DNA of 21,282 nucleotides from Christensenella sp. UBA1685 (GTDB taxonomy: Bacteria; Bacillota; Clostridia; Christensenellales; CAG-138), in NCBI GenBank assembly GCA_002320595.1, contig DCKB01000078.1, positions 1 through 21,282 of the forward strand. The letters run 5' to 3'. Within the stretch, counting starts at the first letter, position 1, and every line of letters begins with the position of its first letter. Under the pieces are notes generated by a model. That model did not search any database. It was given only the letters and a program-made list of their open reading frames with translations, and was not told the DNA's origin. The position numbers and the translations under genes were made by a program. Shown one piece after another: positions 15,018 through 21,282 of this stretch.

Positions 15018-15959
15018 ATGCAGACGGTTTCGCGGGAAGTGCTTGCGCGTTGGCAGGTGCGCAAAACAAAGAAGCAGAAACGCGCTTTTGAGGCGTTCCT
15101 GCTGCGTGCCCTGCGCGAGGCGGGCTATGCGGATGCGCGCGCCGAAGAATGCGGCGCGCTTCTGAAAAGCCGCAACCTGATCGTTGGCAATCCGGACACG
15201 GCGAAGGTGATCTTCACCGCCCATTATGATACCTGTGCCGTGCTGCCCGTGCCGAATTACATCACGCCGACGAACCTTCTCGTTTGGATCTTTTATCAGC
15301 TTTTGCTTGTGCTCGGCATGTTTCTTTGTGCAACTGTGCTCGCGGCGCTTATCTGGCTGCTGCCGCTTTCCGAGGCTGCGCTTTTCGGTGCGTCCACGCT
15401 CATGTTCGTGGCGGTGCTGTGCTTCATGTGCGTTTGGATGATTGCCGGGAAGGCGAACAAACACACTGCAAACGACAATACTTCCGGCGTAGTCGCCCTT
15501 CTGGAGGCTGCGCTTGCGATGCCGGAGGAACGGCGCAAAGAGGTGGCGTTCGTTTGGTTCGACAATGAGGAAAGCGGCCTGTTCGGTTCGTCTGCGTTTG
15601 CGGCGAAGCACAGGGAGGCTGCAAGGAATACGCTGCTTGTAAATTTCGATTGCGTTTCGGATGGGGATACCTTCCTTGTGGTGCTGCCGCACCGCATGAA
15701 GGAGGAACCGCTTGCGGACATCCTGCGCGCAAGCTTTATGCCCCGCGGCGCCAAGCAGGCGCTGTTTCCCACAACGCGCAAGGCGTTTTATCCGTCCGAC
15801 CAACTGCATTTCAAGCGCGGCGTGGGCGTAGCGGCGCTCAAGCGCGGCAAGCTTGGCCTGTATCTGGACCGCATCCACACCTGCGAGGACACGATGTTCG
15901 ACGAGCAGAATATCGACTGCTGTGCGGATGGCATGCTGCGCCTTGCAGACCGGCTTTAG
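15018..15959 (+). CDS. M28-type zinc peptidase with inserted membrane helices
   Basis: 313 residues. The M28 aminopeptidase metal site can be traced: TAHYDT (His69, Asp71), NDNTSG (Asp153), DNEES (Glu184/Glu185), NFDCVSDGD (Asp211) and a late RIHTCEDT with His287. Between the first two motifs, residues about 85-143 form two to three hydrophobic segments, so the catalytic domain appears to be split by a membrane hairpin. This would hold the enzyme at the membrane with the active-site halves on one side. The substrate is unknown. The ATG at 15018 lies 3 nt after the TSCPD stop and its ribosome binding site is weak, so translation is probably coupled. The same frame stays open with no sign of damage. 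Confidence 0.85.
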   Translation: MQTVSREVLARWQVRKTKKQKRAFEAFLLRALREAGYADARAEECGALLKSRNLIVGNPDTAKVIFTAHYDTCAVLPVPNYITPTNLLVWIFYQLLLVLGMFLCATVLAALIWLLPLSEAALFGASTLMFVAVLCFMCVWMIAGKANKHTANDNTSGVVALLEAALAMPEERRKEVAFVWFDNEESGLFGSSAFAAKHREAARNTLLVNFDCVSDGDTFLVVLPHRMKEEPLADILRASFMPRGAKQALFPTTRKAFYPSDQLHFKRGVGVAALKRGKLGLYLDRIHTCEDTMFDEQNIDCCADGMLRLADRL

Positions 15960-16000
15960 GGCAGGCGGGAACCGAACCTTGAAACAACATCTGGAGCGTG

Positions 16001-16170
16001 TCGAAAAAGTGGCGGCGGCCACTTTTTCGAGTATTTCACGGCTTTTGCTTCTCGCTCCGCTCCCGGGCAGCAAAAGCCGCAAGGTACGAAAGCCTGAAGG
16101 CTTTCATCCGTTTCGGCGTACTTGCCGCCGAAGCCGGATGGAACGTCAAGGGCTGCGGCCCTTGACAATC
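16001..16170 (+). repeat. Multi-hairpin intergenic element
   Basis: Consecutive inverted repeats fill this stretch: a perfect 13-bp stem (16001..16013 with 16018..16030), CGGCTTTTGC/GCAAAAGCCG (about 16038..16079), GAAAGCC/GGCTTTC (near 16088..16106) and GTCAAGGGC/GCCCTTGAC (about 16145..16167). The first hairpin ends in T5 on both strands, so it could end transcription either way. No open frame with a ribosome binding site lies here. It differs in sequence from the CAATCC-bounded repeats. It may be a degenerate MITE or a structured 3' untranslated region of the M28 gene. Confidence 0.65.
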
Positions 16171-16192
16171 CCGGGTTTTTTGACAGCCTGTG

Positions 16193-16218
16193 GAGCGCGC
16201 CGTGCGGCGCGCTCTTTT
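16193..16218 (+). terminator. Intrinsic terminator between the M28 gene and the small 51-residue gene
   Basis: GAGCGCGCC (16193..16201) pairs with GGCGCGCTC (16206..16214) over a GTGC loop, followed by TTTT. It is the last in a chain of hairpins after the M28 gene. Confidence 0.65.
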
Positions 16219-16296
16219 CCGCATGCTTTCCCCGTTTGCGCAGATACTAAGCGCAGAGTGTGGCAACAGGCTCAAAAACGGCAAGGAGGAAACGGC

Positions 16297-16452
16297 ATGG
16301 AGAAGAAAAAGGGAACCGAGCGGGCCCCGGAGCGGCTCACGAACGCATTCCGCTGCGCGCATATGCCGCCGATCCCCTCGGACGTGCAAGGTTGGTATAC
16401 CGGCATGGACGAGGACGGCGGGCGGCCTGTGCAGGATGCGGACGATCTGTAA
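16297..16452 (+). CDS. Small hypothetical protein with VQDADDL tail
   Basis: 51 residues, starting MEKKKGTERAPERLTNAF and ending GWYTGMDEDGGRPVQDADDL. AAGGAGG stands 7 nt before the ATG, one of the best ribosome binding sites of the window, which is the main reason for calling it. The acidic tail following a 'YTG-x-DG-x-PVQDADDL' pattern resembles short unnamed proteins of Clostridia, from memory and not checked. There is a charged basic N-terminus, no membrane helix, and proline-rich middle (HMPPIPSDV). It is convergent with the 87-residue gene, with 14 nt between the stops. Function unknown. Confidence 0.7.
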   Translation: MEKKKGTERAPERLTNAFRCAHMPPIPSDVQGWYTGMDEDGGRPVQDADDL

Positions 16453-16466
16453 GCGGAATCTGCGCG

Positions 16467-16730
16467 TTAATGGAGGAGTGGACGCTGCTGCTCTGCGGCG
16501 TCCCGGCAAAGTTGTTCAATCAAAACGATCTGGCTGAGAAACGCGATCATTTCCTCCGGCGTTGGCTGTGCGCCCGCGCAGGGGAAGTCCTTCCAAATGG
16601 CCTGCACGGCAGGGTCCGGGCTGGCCATGGCCGCCGCCATAGCGGCTTCTATTTCCCGGTACACTTCTTCCGGCGTAACACCGCAGTCGTCCGCTACCTG
16701 TTTTAGAAGTTCAGCAAAAGCATCGCTCAT
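16467..16730 (-). CDS. Small helical protein, Spo0A-C-like family of Clostridia (tentative)
   Basis: 87 residues. AAGGAGG lies 7 nt before the ATG at 16730. The sequence LLKQVADDCGVTPEEVYREIEAAMAAAM (8-35) suggests a helix-turn-helix-like start, followed by WKDFPCAGAQPTPEEMIAFLSQ (46-67). This layout resembles small clostridial proteins that automatic annotation labels as 'sporulation initiation factor Spo0A C-terminal domain' proteins; the true function is unknown and it has no receiver domain. It lies 30 nt after the ribbon-helix-helix gene and may be co-transcribed with it, although that gene has much lower GC. It might also be a simple DNA-binding or adaptor protein. Confidence 0.75.
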   Translation of the reverse strand: MSDAFAELLKQVADDCGVTPEEVYREIEAAMAAAMASPDPAVQAIWKDFPCAGAQPTPEEMIAFLSQIVLIEQLCRDAAEQQRPLLH

Positions 16731-16760
16731 TGTCGGGCCTCCTTAAATGATTTGGTTTGG

Positions 16761-16976
16761 CTATGTATGTGGGATGCCAAATGTTAAATTTGATGCTGAT
16801 TTTGAAAATTCGTTGGAATCTATATGCTCTAATGCATAGTCAATACATTGGTTGATAAACTCATTGCGGCTCATGTTATAAGATGCAGCTAGAGCATCAA
16901 GCACTTTCATCTTCTCAATGTCGATTCGGATAGTGGCTTGCTCTTTTTTATATCGCCTTGGTATAAAATTGGACAT
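16761..16976 (-). CDS. Ribbon-helix-helix DNA-binding protein
   Basis: 71 residues. EQATIRIDIEKMKVLDALAASYNMSRNEFINQCIDYALEHI (about 12-52) fits the CopG/Arc-type fold: a short strand, then two helices, with NMSRNEFINQ as the turn and second-helix start. A basic stretch (RRYKK, 7-11) precedes it. The ATG at 16976 has AGGAGG 9 nt upstream; earlier in-frame ATGs overlap this site. Such proteins repress their own small operons or serve as antitoxins, but no toxin is recognised. The gene is clearly more AT-rich than its neighbours, consistent with recent acquisition. A 12-bp palindrome at 17067..17078 might be its operator. Confidence 0.8.
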   Translation of the reverse strand: MSNFIPRRYKKEQATIRIDIEKMKVLDALAASYNMSRNEFINQCIDYALEHIDSNEFSKSASNLTFGIPHT

Positions 16977-17012
16977 TCTTACCATCCTCCTCTCTAAAGT
17001 CATTGTACTCAT

Positions 17013-17434
17013 ATTTTGTTTTCAAATATAGGATTGTTATTTAACTTGAAATCAGATTCGTATTATGGAGTTAACTCCCTAACACAGTTCATCTTTCCCG
17101 TGAAAATGGTTGCAAGAGAAGAGAATTGGATGTTCTGTATGGTTAAGAAACAGATATTATGAGGCGCATGTTGTCCACAGTGCGCAAAGGTCGCGCTGCG
17201 TTGCCGCAGGAGCGGCTTCCTTGCACTCCCTTGCTTACTGGGCTTCCGCCTCGCTGCATCCGCCACTGGCGGCGCTCGGCTCCGCCCCTTTTATAAAGGG
17301 GGCTTTTGGGGGCGCTGTAACCAAAAAGGCTCCTTTTTGAAAGGAGCTGTCGCCGCAGGCGACTGAGGATTGCCCGTAACTGCTGAAACTTGCCTTTTGT
17401 CACATGCACCGCAACATTTAAAACAGGTATGCAT
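17013..17434. other. Intergenic stretch: AT-rich segment followed by degenerate and intact repeats
   Basis: 17013..17160 is AT-rich, with the palindrome GGAGTTAACTCC at 17067..17078 and no supported gene. 17171..17207 resembles the flank of the structured repeats at 7271..7310. 17207..17250 holds nothing recognised. The composite repeat 17250..17372 follows, and the last 60 bp lead into the DUF559 gene. Confidence 0.6.
17250..17372 (+). repeat. Structured MITE-like repeat, copy with decayed left end
   Basis: Hairpin CCGCC/GGCGG (17260..17272), CCCCTTTT/AAAGGGGG, then the shared linker CGCTGTAACCAAAAAGG and an intact right half (17328..17372) identical over 45 bp to 17837..17881 and 7380..7424. 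The left terminal inverted repeat CAATCC is not recognisable. It is the left member of the direct pair flanking the DUF559 gene. Confidence 0.8.
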
Positions 17435-17800
17435 ATGAAACACGAGCTATTGCCACGCGATAAAAAACTGCGGCTGCGTGCTGCCGAATTAAGAAAAAAC
17501 GCTACCATGGAAGAAAATCATCTATGGTATGATTTTCTCCGTGCCTATCCCGTTCAGTTTAACCGCCAGCGGATTATCGGTGAATACATCACAGATTTTT
17601 ATTGTGCGAAAGCAAGGCTCGTAATCGAGTTGGATGGAATGCAGCATAATACGGAGTTTGCGATGGAATATGATTCCATTCGCACCGCTTTTTTTGAAAG
17701 TATGGAAGTGATGGTGTTGCGCTTTTCAAACCGAGAAATTCAAAGCCAGTTTGAAAAGGTATGCGAGACGATTGACCTTGCGGTAAAAAGAAGAATATGA
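17435..17800 (+). CDS. DUF559 endonuclease-like protein
   Basis: 121 residues, a complete DUF559 domain related to Vsr-type and PD-(D/E)XK nucleases. LRKNATMEENHLWYDFLR (19-36) is the family's N-terminal helix; YITDFYC (51-57, Asp54) and LVIELDGMQH (62-71, Glu65, Asp67, His71) form the expected catalytic core; RTAFFESMEVMVLRFSN follows. The natural substrate of DUF559 proteins is not established. The ATG at 17435 has only a weak AGG upstream; an ATG two codons earlier is possible. It stands alone between two direct 45-bp repeats (17328..17372 and 17837..17881) and is lower in GC than the surrounding core genes, which suggests a mobile cassette. Confidence 0.85.
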   Translation: MKHELLPRDKKLRLRAAELRKNATMEENHLWYDFLRAYPVQFNRQRIIGEYITDFYCAKARLVIELDGMQHNTEFAMEYDSIRTAFFESMEVMVLRFSNREIQSQFEKVCETIDLAVKRRI

Positions 17801-17836
17801 GTTTGGCGTGGAAACCATGGGGCGCACCTCCAAAAA

Positions 17837-17881
17837 GGCTCCTTTTTGAAAGGAGCTGTCGCCGCAGGCGACTGAGGATTG
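17837..17881 (+). repeat. Structured repeat, solo right half downstream of the DUF559 gene
   Basis: An exact 45-bp match to 17328..17372 and 7380..7424: hairpin CTCCTTT/AAAGGAG, hairpin GTCGCC/GGCGAC, end GAGGATTG. Similarity extends left (GGGGCGC and CCAAAAA) and right (CCC). It begins 36 bp after the DUF559 stop codon. Confidence 0.9.
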
Positions 17882-17965
17882 CCCCGCATCCCCGTAAGCG
17901 CGGGGAAGCGAGGCTCAAACGGCGGCGTTTCATGCAAATCCTTAACACCTGGCTAACACTGTGAA

Positions 17966-17994
17966 TTGTATCCAACCCCCTGAAGTGCTATAAT
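17966..17994 (+). promoter_or_regulatory. Sigma-A promoter of alr
   Basis: TTGTAT (17966..17971) and perfect TATAAT (17989..17994) are 17 bp apart. The alr start is 46 bp downstream. Confidence 0.75.
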
Positions 17995-18040
17995 ATATCA
18001 TTGAAATATGGGCGTATGCCCAAGCATTTTTGGAGGCAGA

Positions 18041-19177
18041 ATGGACACGCTTTCTCCGGACGCCCGCACCTGGGCGGAAATCGATTTTAATGCACTGCTG
18101 CACAACTTCAACATTGCAAGGCGCACCGGCAAAAAGGTCATGTGCGTCATCAAGGCGGATGCATACGGCCATGGCGCCGTGCGCTGCGGGCGCTTTTTGG
18201 AGCGCCATGGCGCGGATGCATTTGCCGTGGCCTGTTTGCAGGAGGCGCTTGACCTGCGCGCGGGCGGCATCACGAAGCCGATCCTCATTTTGGGTCACAC
18301 GAGCGCGGAATACGCAAGCCAGCTTGCATCGCATACCGTGACGCAGACGGTGGTGGATGAATCGGCCGCCGAGGAGCTCAGCGAAGCCGCGCGGGCCGCA
18401 GGTGTCACCGTGGATGTGCACATTAAGCTCGATACCGGCATGTCCCGTGCGGGCCTGCTTGCGCAGGGCGCGGAAAACGGTATGGAGGCTGCGAAAGCCG
18501 CGGAGCGCATCTGCCGCCTTCCCAACCTGCATGTGAGCGGCATGTATACGCATTTCTCCGTTGCGGACACGCCCTCCGAGGATGCTTACACCGCCTGGCA
18601 GCTTGAAAACTATATGCGCGTTTACAACTACCTTTGCGAGAAGGGGCTCCGCCCGGAAACCTGCCACACCAGCAACAGCGCCTGCATCCTTTCCCACCCG
18701 GAGACGCAGATCGATATGGTGCGCGAAGGCGTGATCCTTTATGGCATGTATCCGGACAGCGTTCCGCAGCAGGGCGAGCTTCGCCCGGTGATGACGCTCA
18801 AGACCCGCGTCTCCCAGGTGCGCGACCTGCCCGCCGGCACAACCGTAAGCTATGGCCGCACTTACAGGAGCGAAACGCCCTTCCGCACAGCCGTGGTGCT
18901 TGCGGGCTATGCGGATGGCTATCCGCGCAGGCTTTCGGGCAACACGACCGTCACCATCCGCGGCAAGCGCTACCCGCAGGTGGGCCGCATCTGCATGGAT
19001 ATGTGCATGGCGAACATCACCGGTGCGGATGACGTGCAGCGCGGCGACGAGGTCACGCTCATCGGCGGCGATTCCATCACCTGGGAAGAGGCGGCCGAGA
19101 AGGTCGGCACCATCAACTATGAGCTGACCTGCCTCATTACGGCGCGCACCCGGCGCATTTATGTGAACGAGGACTGA
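18041..19177 (+). CDS. alr: Alanine racemase
   Basis: 378 residues, normal length. This PLP enzyme interconverts L- and D-alanine in the cytosol, supplying D-Ala for peptidoglycan. VIKADAYGHG (36-45) carries the PLP lysine Lys38; the N-terminal barrel includes HIKLDTGMSRAG and MYTHFSVAD; GYADGYPRRLSG belongs to the C-terminal domain that supplies the catalytic tyrosine, and GRICMDMCM follows. The ATG at 18041 has GGAGG at 18032..18036; an earlier in-frame ATG at 18008 is rejected. It leads a cluster with a membrane hydrolase (89 nt on) and an M55 D-aminopeptidase, all on one strand without an obvious terminator between. Confidence 0.97.
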   Translation: MDTLSPDARTWAEIDFNALLHNFNIARRTGKKVMCVIKADAYGHGAVRCGRFLERHGADAFAVACLQEALDLRAGGITKPILILGHTSAEYASQLASHTVTQTVVDESAAEELSEAARAAGVTVDVHIKLDTGMSRAGLLAQGAENGMEAAKAAERICRLPNLHVSGMYTHFSVADTPSEDAYTAWQLENYMRVYNYLCEKGLRPETCHTSNSACILSHPETQIDMVREGVILYGMYPDSVPQQGELRPVMTLKTRVSQVRDLPAGTTVSYGRTYRSETPFRTAVVLAGYADGYPRRLSGNTTVTIRGKRYPQVGRICMDMCMANITGADDVQRGDEVTLIGGDSITWEEAAEKVGTINYELTCLITARTRRIYVNED

Positions 19178-19266
19178 AAGGCGAAAAGGCTAAGGGGTAA
19201 AGGGCAGGTGCTGCCGGCAGGTCTGCATATATGGCACGGCGGCGGTTTCTGTAAAAGGAGGGACAT

Positions 19267-20205
19267 ATGCCCGCGTGGATTTGGATTTTGCTTGGCGCGG
19301 CGGCGTTGGCTCTCCTTGGCGTGTTCATCGTTGCGTGCCTTGTGGTGCGCTACCTTCTGCATCAACCGCGCGATACGCGCGAAGATGCGGAGGCGAAGGA
19401 GATCGAGCGCAGAAATCTCGCCCCGGGCGAGTTGGATGCGCTTGCGCTTCAGGAATTCACCGCAAAGAGCTTCGATGGGTTTGCCCTGCGCTGCGCCTGG
19501 CTCCGCTGCGGCCGGGAGACGAAGCGGGTGGCCGTGATCGTGCATGGCTTTGGAAGCCGCTATGAGCACGTGTTGAAATATGCGAAGCTTTATACGGCGC
19601 GCGGCTATGACGCATTGCTGTTTGACCACCGGCACTGCGGGGAGAGCGAAGGAACAAAAACGACCATGGGCTACCTTGAACGGCGCGACCTGATGCAGAT
19701 GATCGCTCTTGCGCGCGCGGACAAGGGCGCAGGCGCGTTTGTGGGTGTGCACGGGGAATCCATGGGCGGCGCCACGGTGCTGCTTGCCGCCTGTATGGAC
19801 CCTCCGCCGGATTTTGTAGTTGCGGATTGCCCGTATGCGGACCTTACGGAGGAGGCGGCGTACGATCTTCACGCCCTTTGCCACCTGCGCGCGTGGCCGT
19901 TCATTCCTGCGGCAAGCCTTGTGATGTACCTCTCTGCAGGGTTTTTCTTCCGGGATGTTTCCCCCCTGCGGGAGATTGAGGCGCGTGGCGGCTTGCCGGA
20001 GGTGCCAATCCTTTTCGTACACGGCACGGCGGACAAACTCATTCCATATGCGGCAAGTGAAAAGCTTTATGCTGCAAAGCGGGGGAAAAAGGCGCTTTTG
20101 CTTGTGGAGGGCGCGGAGCATGCGCGCAGCGTTGTGCATGCGCGCGCACAATATGCCGAAACGGTATATGCGTTTTTAGATGAATTTGCGGGTGAACCCG
20201 CATGA
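19267..20205 (+). CDS. Membrane-anchored alpha/beta hydrolase (S33-like)
   Basis: 312 residues. An N-terminal hydrophobic helix (about 4-31) is followed by an alpha/beta-hydrolase domain. VIVHGFGSRYEH (90-101) forms the oxyanion region, LLFDHRHCGESEG (117-129) is typical of the YqkD/serine-aminopeptidase group, GESMGG holds Ser165, HGTADKLIP has Asp256, and GAEHA has His285, completing the triad. The helix may be a signal anchor placing the enzyme at the membrane; topology cannot be fixed from sequence. AAAGGAGG lies 5 nt before the ATG. It stands between alr and the D-aminopeptidase. The substrate is unknown. Confidence 0.88.
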   Translation: MPAWIWILLGAAALALLGVFIVACLVVRYLLHQPRDTREDAEAKEIERRNLAPGELDALALQEFTAKSFDGFALRCAWLRCGRETKRVAVIVHGFGSRYEHVLKYAKLYTARGYDALLFDHRHCGESEGTKTTMGYLERRDLMQMIALARADKGAGAFVGVHGESMGGATVLLAACMDPPPDFVVADCPYADLTEEAAYDLHALCHLRAWPFIPAASLVMYLSAGFFFRDVSPLREIEARGGLPEVPILFVHGTADKLIPYAASEKLYAAKRGKKALLLVEGAEHARSVVHARAQYAETVYAFLDEFAGEPA

Positions 20206-20248
20206 GGAATACCCATCACCATTACGATTCATGAAACAGGAGGAACCC

Positions 20249-21055
20249 ATGAAGAAAATCTTTATCAGCGCGGACATTGAAGGCACTTCCGGCATCGCAC
20301 ACTGGAACGAGACCGAACGCACCATCCCGCACGATTATGACTATTTCGCAGGGCAGATGACCCGCGAAGTCGCGGCGGCATGCGAGGGCGCACGTGAGGC
20401 GGGCGCAGAGGAAGTGCTCGTTAAGGACGCGCACGACAGCGGCCGCAACCTGAACCCCGCAAAGCTGCCCGAATATGCGCGCGTGTTCCGCGGCTGGGGC
20501 TGCCATCCGTTTTCCATGATGTTCGGCCTCGATAAGAGCTTTGACGGCGTTGTGTTCACCGGCTACCACAGCGCAGCACAGATGAACTGCAACCCGCTTT
20601 CCCACACCATGAATACCGGCAACAATTATGTGAAACTCAACGGCGAGCTTGCAAGCGAGCTGATGATCAATTCGCTGACGGCCTCCTATGTGGGCGTGCC
20701 GGTTTACTGCGTGTGCGGCGACCGCGGCCTTTGCGAATGGATGCAGAGCGTGAACCCGAACATTGCGGCCGTGCCGACAAGCGAAGGCTTTGGAAACGGC
20801 ACGCTCGGCATGCATCCCGATGTGGCGGTGCGCACCATCCGCGAAACGGTGTCGGAAGCCATCCGCACCCATAAGCCGGAGGATTGCATGTTCCCGATGC
20901 CCGCGCATTTCGTTGCCGAAATCAACTTCAAAGAGCATACCCGCGCAACCCGCGGCGGGTTCTATCCCGGCGCACAGCAGATGGACAGCCGCACGGTGCT
21001 CTTTGAGAGCGACGATTGGTGGGAGGTTCTCAAGTTCTTCAGCTTCGTGCTGTAA
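20249..21055 (+). CDS. M55 family D-aminopeptidase (DppA-like)
   Basis: 268 residues, full family length. DppA-type M55 enzymes are zinc-dependent peptidases that prefer peptides with N-terminal D-amino acids, and in Bacillus the enzyme recycles D-Ala peptides. The metal ligands align with the known set: Asp9 and Glu11 in SADIEGTSG, His62 in KDAHDSG, His107 in GYHS and Glu133 in NGE; His119 (SHT) matches the second conserved histidine. The ATG at 20249 has GGAGG at 20239..20243; an upstream start at 20180 overlaps the hydrolase gene and is rejected. It lies 43 nt after the hydrolase gene and ends a cluster that starts with alr, a sensible D-alanine turnover context. Confidence 0.93.
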   Translation: MKKIFISADIEGTSGIAHWNETERTIPHDYDYFAGQMTREVAAACEGAREAGAEEVLVKDAHDSGRNLNPAKLPEYARVFRGWGCHPFSMMFGLDKSFDGVVFTGYHSAAQMNCNPLSHTMNTGNNYVKLNGELASELMINSLTASYVGVPVYCVCGDRGLCEWMQSVNPNIAAVPTSEGFGNGTLGMHPDVAVRTIRETVSEAIRTHKPEDCMFPMPAHFVAEINFKEHTRATRGGFYPGAQQMDSRTVLFESDDWWEVLKFFSFVL

Positions 21056-21179
21056 GCAATTTGTAGGTTACAGAAAAAGTCAGCAACGGGCGGCCTTTGG
21101 CGAGTGCCGGTAAGACGGTAATTTGAGAAAAATTACGGAACCGGTATCTGTCAAGCAGGATCGGAAAACAAACGAACAA

Positions 21180-21216
21180 ACGGCATTCGGCTTGGGCCGG
21201 ATGCCGTTGCTTGCTT
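21180..21216 (+). terminator. Probable terminator of the alr-M55 cluster
   Basis: ACGGCAT (21180..21186) pairs with ATGCCGT (21201..21207), extended inward by five pairs including one G-T, with loop TTGG. A moderately T-rich tail TGCTTGCTT follows. The hairpin lies 125 bp after the M55 stop; the stretch 21056..21179 before it has no supported gene. Confidence 0.55.
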
Positions 21217-21235
21217 GGCGCTTAAGCGACAATAA
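21215..21235 (+). repeat. 21-bp window-edge repeat, right copy
   Basis: An exact inverted copy of bases 1..21, including the palindromic core CGCTTAAGCG and the end ACAATAA. As at the left edge, it directly follows a strong hairpin. Confidence 0.75.
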
Positions 21236-21282
21236 GCCACCAGCTATGCTGGTGAGAATAGAAAGTTTCAAGCAGTAGACCT
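21230..21282 (+). mobile_element. Possible left end of an IS200/IS605-like element
   Basis: Just after the 21-bp repeat, CACCAGC (21238..21244) and GCTGGTG (21248..21254) form a 7-bp hairpin with loop TAT, followed by AGAATAGAAAGTTTCAAGC. Small imperfect subterminal hairpins of this kind mark the ends of IS200/IS605 elements. No transposase is visible because the window ends, so this is an inference from resemblance only. Confidence 0.3.

Noticed and set aside
14637..16082. 481-codon minus-strand open frame over the TSCPD and M28 genes
   Set aside because: It runs across two real genes and a repeat, with shadow-like composition.
17111..17164. Tiny plus-strand frame beginning near 17107 in the AT-rich segment
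   Set aside because: It is about 18 codons long with no ribosome binding site or conserved feature.

Overview
The window is GC-rich (clearly above 50 percent) and densely packed on both strands with bacterial chromosomal genes. Strong Shine-Dalgarno sequences and sigma-A type promoters are visible. The gene set points to a member of the Clostridia (Bacillota), probably an uncultivated gut lineage: TypA, a two-subunit iron-sulfur serine dehydratase, a TIGR03905-type TSCPD protein, DUF5711 next to CvpA, paired diacylglycerol-kinase-like proteins and an ECF-type thiamine S-component under a TPP riboswitch. This placement is an inference. No rRNA, tRNA, CRISPR array or complete transposase gene was seen.

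Layout. 1-1100: minus-strand thiT behind a TPP riboswitch and an intrinsic terminator, divergent from typA. 1130-3030: typA and its terminator. 3197-5570: a minus-strand alpha/beta hydrolase divergent from a NagZ-like GH3 enzyme. 5567-7125: the minus-strand operon sdaAB-sdaAA, whose last stop codon overlaps the nagZ stop. 7475-13400: a six-gene minus-strand cluster in transcription order of two diacylglycerol-kinase paralogs, DUF5711 protein, CvpA-like protein, class I rRNA-type methyltransferase, and one polypeptide carrying two complete RluA pseudouridine synthase domains. 13623-15959: plus-strand dapF, a small TSCPD protein and an M28-type peptidase with an inserted membrane segment. 15960-17881: an accessory zone with a multi-hairpin element, three small genes and a DUF559 endonuclease-like gene. 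18041-21055: plus-strand alr, a membrane-anchored alpha/beta hydrolase and an M55 D-aminopeptidase.

Several genes share a cell-wall and D-amino-acid theme: nagZ (muropeptide recycling), dapF (meso-diaminopimelate), alr (D-alanine) and the M55 peptidase (D-amino-acid peptides). The 7.5-13.4 kb cluster joins membrane lipid/envelope genes to RNA modification genes.

The most unusual content is between genes. A family of structured, MITE-like repeats with terminal inverted repeats and several internal hairpins occurs at 3.1, 7.2-7.4, 14.5, 17.3 and 17.8 kb. Hairpin arms differ between copies in a compensatory way. Two direct copies flank the DUF559 gene. A 21-bp sequence is present in inverted orientation at the two ends of the window, next to hairpins and, at the right end, next to what may be the edge of an IS200/IS605-like element.
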